Assembly: GCA_902766675.1 (NCBI GenBank)
Contig: CACXEN010000036.1
Coordinates: 1-6,455, forward strand
Source of the DNA: an uncultured Erysipelotrichaceae bacterium
GTDB lineage: Bacteria > Bacillota_I > Bacilli_A > Erysipelotrichales > Erysipelotrichaceae
Length of the DNA stretch: 6,455 bases
Direction: 5' to 3'
Below, one piece after another: positions 1-4,818 of this stretch. Numbering within the stretch: the stretch's first letter is position 1; each line of letters begins with the position of its first letter. A program made the position numbers and the translations under genes. The notes beneath the pieces were generated by a model. That model did not search any database and was not told the origin of the DNA. It saw only the letters and a program-made list of their open reading frames with translations.

Positions 1-324
1 GATCCAAATTTATTAATAGCCGCAAATGACTTAGGCGCAAATGATAGAGAGACTTTTATGAAGGTCACATTACCTTTATCTATCTCTGGTGTCGTATCAG
101 GGATTACATTAGTCTTCTTACCAGCTGTATCAAGCTTCTTTATTCCTAAGTTATTAGGAGGCGGACAATATGTATTAATTGGTAACTTGATAGAAGATTA
201 CTTTATATCCACAGGCGATTGGAACTTCGGATCAGCAATTAGCTTAATTATGGCAATTATTATTCTGATTTCCATGTATATCACCAAGAAGATGGATAGG
301 GAAGGCAAAGAGGTGGTAGACTAA
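1..324 (+). CDS. potB: Spermidine/putrescine ABC transporter permease, PotB-type (C-terminal part, 5' end outside window)
   Basis: The reading frame is open from base 1, so this is the last 107 codons of a longer gene; the ATG at 58 is internal. The product is an inner-membrane permease of a polyamine importer, pairing with PotC and coupling to the PotA ATPase. The fragment opens inside the EAA cytoplasmic loop that contacts the ATPase: AANDLGA at residues 7-13, then the closing VTLPLS at 22-27. Next comes a hydrophobic segment and the PotB-like stretch IPKLLGGGQYVLIGNLIEDY (48-67), which resembles the conserved PALLGG...LIGN region of PotB. A final membrane helix lies around 78-95, followed by a short charged tail. 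The stop TAA shares its last A with the ATG of the next permease (TAATG), indicating translational coupling. PotA is expected upstream but is not visible. The family call is firm; polyamine specificity rests on the following PotC and PotD. Confidence 0.9.
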   Translation, partial: DPNLLIAANDLGANDRETFMKVTLPLSISGVVSGITLVFLPAVSSFFIPKLLGGGQYVLIGNLIEDYFISTGDWNFGSAISLIMAIIILISMYITKKMDREGKEVVD

Positions 325-1130
325 TGAAAAAGAAAAATGGTTTATTTTCAAAAATCTACTTATTACTCATCCTCATATTCTTCTATGCACCAATTCTATA
401 TGTCGTATTATTTAGCTTCAACGATTCTAAGTCACTGACAAAGTTTTCTGGATTCTCACTCAGATGGTATGAATCCATGTTTCAGAATCGTTCTATTATG
501 GAAGCGATATGGTATACCGTTGCTTGTGCAGTCATTGCGACAGTTGTATCTACAATCGTAGGCACAATTACTGCAATTGGTTTATCCAAAAGTAATCGTG
601 TATTAAGAGAAGCAGTCAACCAAGTAAATAACTTGCCAATGTTAAATCCAGATATTGTTACCGCAATAGGATTCATGCTTTTCTTTACATCACTGCATAT
701 TAAAACAGGATTTTGGACAATGGTATTGGCACATATTGCCTTCTGTATACCATATGTCATATTAAGTGTATTACCTAGATTAAGACGATTAGACCCAAAT
801 ATGGCAGAAGCCGCACTGGATTTAGGTTGTACACCATTAGAAGCGATGTGGAAGGTTATTATTCCACAAATTAAAGAAGGTATTATTGCTGGGGCATTGG
901 TCGCATTTTCAATGTCATTCGATGACTTTGTGATATCACTATTTACTACTGGTCCTGGCATTGCCAATATATCTATATTTGTTTATGGTAGTGTAAAGAG
1001 AGTAAATCCAACAATTAATGCACTATCCGCAATTATTGTTTATGTCATCACAATCGTATTAATTATTGTGAATGTGGTTCCTATGATAAGGGAAAGAAAG
1101 GAAAAGAAAAATGTATTGGAAGAAGTTTAG
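324..1130 (+). CDS. potC: Spermidine/putrescine ABC transporter permease, PotC-type
   Basis: Complete 268-residue permease, a normal length for PotC. It forms the membrane channel with the PotB partner and imports polyamines delivered by PotD. A basic N-terminus (MKKKNG) precedes the first membrane helix at about residues 11-31. The ABC permease EAA loop is clear at 162-183: EAALDLGCTPLEA, then VIIPQI. It is followed by the PotC-typical FSMSFDDFVISLF at 195-207. Further helices lie at about 63-88, 112-124, 130-150, 186-207 and 234-254, and the charged tail is cytoplasmic. The start is supported by a purine-rich AGAGGTGG at 309-316, about 8 bases upstream, and by the 1-base overlap with potB. 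Its last 20 bases overlap the start of potD, so the three genes are one operon. A long antisense frame within it is a shadow. Confidence 0.95.
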   Translation: MKKKNGLFSKIYLLLILIFFYAPILYVVLFSFNDSKSLTKFSGFSLRWYESMFQNRSIMEAIWYTVACAVIATVVSTIVGTITAIGLSKSNRVLREAVNQVNNLPMLNPDIVTAIGFMLFFTSLHIKTGFWTMVLAHIAFCIPYVILSVLPRLRRLDPNMAEAALDLGCTPLEAMWKVIIPQIKEGIIAGALVAFSMSFDDFVISLFTTGPGIANISIFVYGSVKRVNPTINALSAIIVYVITIVLIIVNVVPMIRERKEKKNVLEEV

Positions 1131-2208
1131 AAATGTAGGTTTTGTCTTAGCACTTGTATTAACAACAGGATGTGGATCAAAAGTATCAGGTGAAGGTGCA
1201 GTGGATGCCCAAGAACAATTTGGTTGTAATGTCATTAATGTATTTAATGCTGGCGAATATATTGGAGAAAATGTAGTAAGTGATTTTGAGAAAATGTATA
1301 ACGCTAAAGTCAACTATGATACTTTTGATTCAAATGAAATGATGTATACAAAATTACTTGGTGGATCAAGCTATGATGTATTAGTACCAAGTGATTATAT
1401 GATTGAGCAACTCATGCAAGAAAACTTGTTGCAAAAGCTAAATCAAGAACAATTAACAAATTTAGGAAACTTAAATCCTGATATGGTTAAGATGCAAGAA
1501 GTATTTGACGCTAATAAAGAATATTCTGTTCCATATTTCTGGGGTACAGTAGGTATTGTATACAACAAAGAAAATGTAGATCCAAGTGTAGTAGAAAGCC
1601 AAGGTTGGGACATCTTTAAAAATACAGATTATAAAGGACATATCTATTTCTATGATAGCCAAAGAGATGGATTCATGGTCGCATTTAAAGCTTTAGGTTA
1701 TTCAATGAATACAAACAATTCAGATGAAATCCAAGCTGCATATGATTGGTTAAAAGAAATGAATGACACAATGGAACCAGCATATGTGACAGATGAAGTA
1801 ATTGATGGCATGGCAAATGGAAATAAAGATATTGCCTTAATGTATTCAGGTGATGCAGCATATGTATTATCTGAAAATGAAGACATGGCATGGTTTGAAC
1901 CAGAACAAGGCACAAACCTATGGATTGATGCAATGGTCATTCCTGAAAATGCAAGCTGTGCAGGTCTAGCAAATGAATTTATCAACTACATCATCTCAGA
2001 TGATGTACAAAGAGAAAATTCTGACTATGTTGGATATACATCAGTCAATACTGCAATCATGGAAGAATTAAGCAGTGATGGTGGTACATACTTTGAAAAT
2101 AGTGCATATATCCCACGTGTAGGATATGACAAAGATGAAGTATTCCATTATGATCCAGAATTAAAGAAACAATTATCTGAATTGTGGAATAAAGTAAAAA
2201 TTAACTAA
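1111..2208 (+). CDS. potD: Polyamine-binding lipoprotein, PotD-type
   Basis: Extracytoplasmic solute-binding protein that captures spermidine or putrescine and delivers it to PotB/PotC. It has 365 residues, a typical length. The N-terminus is a lipoprotein signal: basic WKKFR, a hydrophobic stretch and VLTTGC with the lipidated Cys at 21, so it is membrane-anchored as in Gram-positives. PotD family landmarks recalled from E. coli and S. pneumoniae PotD are present: FDSNEMMYTKL (72-82), YDVLVPSDYMI (88-98), SVPYFWGTVGIVYN (139-152), LMYSGDA (243-249), NLWIDAMVIP (269-278) and VGYTSVN (307-313). W271 and D273 match ligand-contacting Trp/Asp of PotD. The usual YNWGDY/EY motif reads FNAGEY (45-50), so a pocket Trp is Ala. 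Translation starts inside the end of potC, with AAAGGA about 8 bases upstream. The operon ends at the hairpin that follows. Confidence 0.93.
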   Translation: MYWKKFRNVGFVLALVLTTGCGSKVSGEGAVDAQEQFGCNVINVFNAGEYIGENVVSDFEKMYNAKVNYDTFDSNEMMYTKLLGGSSYDVLVPSDYMIEQLMQENLLQKLNQEQLTNLGNLNPDMVKMQEVFDANKEYSVPYFWGTVGIVYNKENVDPSVVESQGWDIFKNTDYKGHIYFYDSQRDGFMVAFKALGYSMNTNNSDEIQAAYDWLKEMNDTMEPAYVTDEVIDGMANGNKDIALMYSGDAAYVLSENEDMAWFEPEQGTNLWIDAMVIPENASCAGLANEFINYIISDDVQRENSDYVGYTSVNTAIMEELSSDGGTYFENSAYIPRVGYDKDEVFHYDPELKKQLSELWNKVKIN

Positions 2209-2214
2209 AAATAT

Positions 2215-2248
2215 AGGCAATCTCATGAGAGATTGCCTTATCTTTTTT
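2215..2248 (+). terminator. Rho-independent terminator of the pot operon, probably bidirectional
   Basis: A perfect 10-bp stem, AGGCAATCTC (2215-2224) with GAGATTGCCT (2229-2238), encloses a 4-base loop. It is followed by TATCTTTTTT, a classic intrinsic terminator 6 bases after the potD stop. Read on the - strand, the same hairpin is followed by a weaker ATATTTTTAG tract and overlaps the stop codon of the convergent small gene, so it probably ends both transcripts. Confidence 0.9.
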
Positions 2249-2624
2249 GAATCAAACAATATGGTATTGGTGTATCTTTTTCATATTTGATTACTTCATA
2301 TTCTTGAAGGGAATCCATGGAATAATATCTTTCTTTCATGCCATATAAATTAAAGTAACAACCATTTGCGGACCAATGGAAATCTTTGACTTGTGTCTTA
2401 TAAATTGTTTCATCAGTAAAGAAATATACATGATCTACAATGTGAAAAGATGGATCTGTATTTTCTAAAAGTAAGAATACATAATATTCTTTTCCACCAC
2501 GTACATTCTTTTGGTATAGATTTGTTTCAGAGGAATCCATCCAGATTAATAAAACAACATCTCCAACAAAAGGATAACCATATGCATTCTCATCATGTAT
2601 TGTGTCAATATTTTGCATATTCAT
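2238..2624 (-). CDS. Unrecognised small protein, convergent with potD
   Basis: I do not recognise this protein. From the ATG at 2624 it is 128 residues. The frame is also open upstream to a TTG at 2669 (143 residues), and another ATG lies at 2618. No start has a visible Shine-Dalgarno; I chose the first ATG. The frame is treated as real because it fills the space between two terminator/promoter boundaries, its stop sits inside the shared terminator, and its composition is protein-like. It is rich in aromatic and acidic residues with alternating hydrophobics (VGDVVLLIWMD, KEYYVFLLLENTD, HVYFFTDETIYKT, YFNLYGMKERYY), which suggests a soluble beta-rich fold. There is no signal peptide, clear membrane helix, cysteine cluster or nucleotide-binding motif. 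It is divergent from the HAD gene, 53 bases away. The overlapping + frame at 2450-2635 is His-rich and looks like its shadow. Confidence 0.6.
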   Translation of the reverse strand: MNMQNIDTIHDENAYGYPFVGDVVLLIWMDSSETNLYQKNVRGGKEYYVFLLLENTDPSFHIVDHVYFFTDETIYKTQVKDFHWSANGCYFNLYGMKERYYSMDSLQEYEVIKYEKDTPIPYCLIQKR

Positions 2625-2630
2625 ATTATA
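2625..2630 (-). promoter_or_regulatory. Possible -10 element of the unknown gene
   Basis: On the - strand a perfect TATAAT abuts the ATG at 2624. The start point expected about 7 bases downstream would fall on the second ATG at 2618, giving a leaderless mRNA. No -35 match is seen at 17-18 bp, so this is weak evidence in AT-rich DNA. Confidence 0.3.
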
Positions 2631-2641
2631 AATGATTTTAG

Positions 2642-2670
2642 TTTTCTTTTTGTGATAGGTTTTGTACAAT
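2642..2670 (+). promoter_or_regulatory. Possible promoter of the HAD hydrolase gene
   Basis: TACAAT at 2665-2670 matches the -10 consensus at 5 of 6 bases. A poor -35 (TTTTCT, 2642-2647) lies 17 bases upstream. The transcription start would fall at about 2677-2678, on the ATG itself, and no Shine-Dalgarno is visible. Either the mRNA is leaderless or the true promoter lies further upstream, inside the divergent gene. Confidence 0.4.
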
Positions 2671-2677
2671 AATTACT

Positions 2678-3451
2678 ATGATTGAAGCAATTTTCTTTGA
2701 CGTAGATGGTACATTATTATCTTTTCATTCACATCAAATTGACCAAGAGGTATTTGATACATTTGATGTATTGAAAAAGAAAGGCATTAAATTATTTATT
2801 GCATCAGGTAGATCAAAAAATGGTTTACATGTTTTAAATAATTATCCATTTGATGGCTATATTATTAATAATGGCCAATGTTGTTATGACGAGAATTGGA
2901 ATCTCTTTTCTGAAAATACAATATGCAAAGAAGATTTAGAAATCATAATATCCGAAGCAAATCGAATTCCATTTCCATGTGGTTTTACGATGCCAGATGG
3001 AAAAATCTTTAATTATCGTGATGAAAGAGTAGATGCGATTCATATAATCACAAAGAATGATAATCATCCTAGTGGGGATGTAAGTGATATTGTGAATAAA
3101 AAAGTATATCAAGCAATGGCATTTTTAGATGAAGAACAAGAAAAAGAATTGGTAAAAAAGCTAAAGAAATGTGAGAGTTCTAGATGGCATCCATCATTTT
3201 GCGATATTAATTCACTTGGTAGCTCAAAAGCAGAGGCGATGAAAATATTTGCGAAAAAGCATGGCTTTGCGATGGAAAATGTAATGGCATTTGGCGATGG
3301 TGGAAATGATGCAAGCATGCTAGAGAGTGCTGGAATCGGTGTTGCAATGCTAAATGGTAGTGATTCTTGTAAGGAATGTGCGGATTATGTCACATTGGAT
3401 GTTGATGAGGGTGGTGTAATGCACGCTTTGAAACATTTCAAATTAATCTAG
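2678..3451 (+). CDS. Cof-type HAD-superfamily (IIB) hydrolase
   Basis: Cytosolic Mg2+-dependent phosphatase of the Cof/YidA type, 257 residues, close to the family's usual 260-280. All four HAD motifs are visible. Motif I is FFDVDGTLL with nucleophile D8 and acid/base D10. Motif II is IASGRS with S43. Motif III is the Lys of SSKAEAMK (K184). Motif IV is FGDGGNDASML with D207 and D211 binding the metal. Residues of about 85-180 between motifs II and III form the C2B cap that sets substrate choice. Family members dephosphorylate sugar phosphates, phosphorylated cofactors or flavin precursors, and the exact substrate cannot be read from sequence. The ATG starts the protein at the expected place just before motif I, although no Shine-Dalgarno precedes it. 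It stands alone, followed by the tRNA promoter. Family very sure, substrate unknown. Confidence 0.93.
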   Translation: MIEAIFFDVDGTLLSFHSHQIDQEVFDTFDVLKKKGIKLFIASGRSKNGLHVLNNYPFDGYIINNGQCCYDENWNLFSENTICKEDLEIIISEANRIPFPCGFTMPDGKIFNYRDERVDAIHIITKNDNHPSGDVSDIVNKKVYQAMAFLDEEQEKELVKKLKKCESSRWHPSFCDINSLGSSKAEAMKIFAKKHGFAMENVMAFGDGGNDASMLESAGIGVAMLNGSDSCKECADYVTLDVDEGGVMHALKHFKLI

Positions 3452-3458
3452 TTTTTTA

Positions 3459-3487
3459 TTGCAATTAAAAGATGGTCTTTGTATAAT
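3459..3487 (+). promoter_or_regulatory. Sigma-A-type promoter of the tRNA/riboswitch/exchanger unit
   Basis: TTGCAA (3459-3464), a 17-bp spacer and a perfect TATAAT (3482-3487) give the best promoter match in the window. Transcription should start near 3494, about 24 bases before tRNA-Cys. It is the only good promoter seen before the exchanger gene at 3816. Confidence 0.78.
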
Positions 3488-3517
3488 AAATAAGCACGAA
3501 TTATAACATGGATATAT

Positions 3518-3588
3518 GGTTCCTTAGCCAAGTGGTAAGGCAGCAGACTGCAACTCTGCGATCGCCGGTTCGACCCCGGCAGGAACCT
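3518..3588 (+). tRNA. trnC: tRNA-Cys (anticodon GCA)
   Basis: A 71-nt cloverleaf folds completely. The acceptor stem is GGTTCCT/AGGAACC with discriminator T at 3588, as expected for Cys. The D stem is GCC/GGC. The anticodon stem is GCAGA/TCTGC around CTGCAAC, with anticodon GCA at 3550-3552. A 4-base variable loop follows, then T stem GCCGG/CCGGC with loop TTCGACC. The 3' CCA is not encoded (TGG follows), so it must be added after cleavage, probably by RNase Z and tRNA nucleotidyltransferase. It is first in a two-tRNA cluster, 11 bases before tRNA-Leu. Confidence 0.97.
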
Positions 3589-3599
3589 TGGTAAGAAAT

Positions 3600-3686
3600 G
3601 GGGCTGTGGCGGAATCGGCAGACGCTACGGACTTAAAATCCGTTGATGGCAACATCGTGGGGGTTCAAGTCCCCCCAGCCCCACCA
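3600..3686 (+). tRNA. trnL: tRNA-Leu (anticodon UAA)
   Basis: An 87-nt class II tRNA including the encoded CCA (3684-3686). The acceptor stem is GGGGCTG/CAGCCCC with discriminator A. The anticodon stem is ACGGA/TCCGT around CTTAAAA, with anticodon TAA at 3634-3636. The long variable arm has a GATG/CATC stem (3645-3648 with 3653-3656). The T stem is GGGGG/CCCCC around TTCAAGT. Unlike the upstream tRNA-Cys it encodes CCA. Its 3' end lies only about six bases from the first paired base of the Mn2+ riboswitch. Confidence 0.97.
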
Positions 3687-3690
3687 TTTA

Positions 3691-3775
3691 TTATGAGGGA
3701 GTAGCATACGCTATGCGTATATAAGTCGTCATCTCGGAGATATTCCCGGCTTATATGGAAACTGTGAGACTCATG
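3691..3775 (+). promoter_or_regulatory. yybP-ykoY Mn2+ riboswitch aptamer
   Basis: The conserved landmarks of this class are present in order. P1 pairs ATGAG (3693-3697) with CTCAT (3770-3774). L1 reads GGAGTAGC (3698-3705). A hairpin ATACGC/GCGTAT (3706-3711 with 3715-3720) follows. A stem ATATAAG (3719-3725) with CTTATAT (3750-3756) shares its first two bases with that hairpin. It encloses TCGTCATCTC and CCGG, the L3 part of the metal site. The 3' side reads GTGAGA before P1. Compared from memory with the Lactococcus lactis aptamer structure, A3731 matches the adenosine whose N7 contacts Mn2+, and T3734/C3735 match phosphate ligands. Binding of Mn2+ docks L1 against L3 and stabilises P1. 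The aptamer controls the exchanger gene that begins 41 bases downstream. Confidence 0.93.
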
Positions 3776-3802
3776 TAGTAGTACATGGGTTTTATTATTT
3801 TT
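3770..3802 (+). terminator. Riboswitch expression platform: intrinsic terminator competing with aptamer P1
   Basis: CTCATGTA (3770-3777) pairs with TACATGGG (3782-3789) around a GTAG loop, with one T-G wobble. A T-rich tract runs from 3790 to 3802, interrupted by two A's. Bases 3770-3774 are also the 3' strand of P1, so the two helices exclude each other. Mn2+-bound aptamer should hold P1, block the terminator and switch expression on. Without Mn2+ the hairpin should stop transcription, which would also terminate the upstream tRNA transcript. Confidence 0.85.
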
Positions 3803-3809
3803 AGGAGGG
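3803..3809 (+). promoter_or_regulatory. Strong ribosome binding site of the exchanger gene
   Basis: AGGAGGG ends 6 bases before the ATG at 3816 and is the best Shine-Dalgarno in the window. It lies just outside the terminator hairpin, so control looks transcriptional rather than by hiding the ribosome site. Confidence 0.85.
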
Positions 3810-3815
3810 AAAAAT

Positions 3816-4784
3816 ATGTTACAGGCTGTATTACTGTTTTTACTCGGTTTTGCTTTATTGATAAAAGGAGGAGACTGGTTTGTGGATGGAGCAACTGGTA
3901 TTGCACATCGCTTTCATCTTCCTGAGATTCTAATTGGTGCAACAGTTGTATCTATTGGAACAACATTACCGGAAGTAATGGTTTCATCACAAGCAGCACT
4001 ACAAAATAATGGTGGTATTTCCTATGGAAATGCGATTGGATCTATTATTTGTAATACATCTTTAATCGCTGCACTAACAATCGCAATTCGACCAAGCGAA
4101 GTAAAAAAACAATCATTATATTTACCATCGATTGCTTTCTTTATCGCTGCTATTTTTTATTCACTTCTAGCATATGCGCAAGGGGAATTTAAAAGATGGC
4201 AAGGTATTGCGCTACTATGTGGCTTCTTAGTATATATGATCATTTCTGTCATGCAAATGAAAAAGAGTGATGAACCACAAGAAGTAGAAGAAGAAAAAGA
4301 AGGAAAAGAGACTTCACTTTGGATGGAGATTGGTCTTTTAGTTCTTGGTGCAGCAGTTATCGCAGTTGGCGCAAGATTATTAGTTGATAATGGCACACTC
4401 ATCGCTAGTGCACTTGGTGTACCAGATTCCGTTATTGGTTTAACAATGGTTGCACTCGGCACATCATTGCCAGAACTTGTTACAGCTGTAACAGCTCTAT
4501 TAAAAGGGCATAGTGCATTATCTTTAGGTAATATCATTGGTGCTAATTTATTTAATCTTGTATTAGTATCTGGTGCTGCTATGACGATTTCACCATTTGC
4601 CGTACCAGCAGAAAAGACAATTATGAATATGAATTCATCTTTAGTGGTGGATATTCCAGTTATGTTTATCGCCATGTTATTACTATGTGTACCACCTCTA
4701 TTAAAGGGGAAATTATATCGTGCACAAGGCATTACATTACTACTAATCTATGTCGCATTCTTGGCTTACCAATTTTTGATATAA
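3816..4784 (+). CDS. CaCA-family cation exchanger (YrbG/NCX-like), probable Mn2+ exporter
   Basis: A 322-residue integral membrane antiporter with about ten helices, the usual bacterial length. Two inverted alpha repeats carry the ion site. Alpha-1 is GATVVSIGTTLPE (41-53) then GNAIGSIICN (71-80). Alpha-2 is GLTMVALGTSLPE (208-220) then GNIIGANLFN (238-247). Ion ligands expected from the archaeal NCX_Mj structure are E53 and E220, with N80 and N247 in the second positions. The halves are joined by a short acidic loop (151-165, rich in E). Annotation by homology would be calcium/sodium antiporter. The Mn2+ riboswitch in its leader argues that its physiological cargo is Mn2+, moved outward at the expense of an ion gradient; this is inference. 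It is preceded by AGGAGGG and probably cotranscribed with two tRNAs. No terminator follows, so read-through into surE, 34 bases on, is possible. Confidence 0.9.
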   Translation: MLQAVLLFLLGFALLIKGGDWFVDGATGIAHRFHLPEILIGATVVSIGTTLPEVMVSSQAALQNNGGISYGNAIGSIICNTSLIAALTIAIRPSEVKKQSLYLPSIAFFIAAIFYSLLAYAQGEFKRWQGIALLCGFLVYMIISVMQMKKSDEPQEVEEEKEGKETSLWMEIGLLVLGAAVIAVGARLLVDNGTLIASALGVPDSVIGLTMVALGTSLPELVTAVTALLKGHSALSLGNIIGANLFNLVLVSGAAMTISPFAVPAEKTIMNMNSSLVVDIPVMFIAMLLLCVPPLLKGKLYRAQGITLLLIYVAFLAYQFLI

Positions 4785-4801
4785 ATAAAAATCTGTATAA
4801 T
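4774..4801 (+). promoter_or_regulatory. Possible promoter of surE
   Basis: A perfect TATAAT at 4796-4801 has a poor -35 (TTTTGA at 4774-4779, 16-bp spacer) overlapping the end of the exchanger gene. Transcription would start near 4808, within the Shine-Dalgarno TGAGGT (4807-4812), giving a leader of about 11 bases. Read-through from the exchanger is an alternative supply. Confidence 0.45.
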
Positions 4802-4818
4802 ATCATTGAGGTTATTAT

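Noticed and set aside
482..967. 161-codon open frame on the - strand
   Set aside because: Antisense to potC, whose EAA loop and length are conclusive; no ribosome site or family resemblance.
2450..2635. 61-codon His-rich + frame
   Set aside because: Opposite the small unknown - strand gene; the biased His content is typical of the complement of Met/Val-rich coding, and no ribosome site is seen.
3427..3457. Hairpin TTTGAA/TTCAAA plus a T6 run after the HAD gene as terminator
   Set aside because: The stem is only six A/T-rich pairs and is separated by nine bases from the T run; too weak to annotate, though the HAD transcript may end somewhere here.
3634..3639. TAAAAT as a -10 for a private riboswitch promoter
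   Set aside because: It is the anticodon loop of tRNA-Leu, has no -35 at a proper distance (GGAATC), and would start transcription inside the variable arm.
4157..4732. 191-codon open frame on the - strand
   Set aside because: Lies wholly inside the exchanger gene, which has clear family motifs; it is a low-complexity shadow rich in Ser, Thr, Pro and Asn with no motif.
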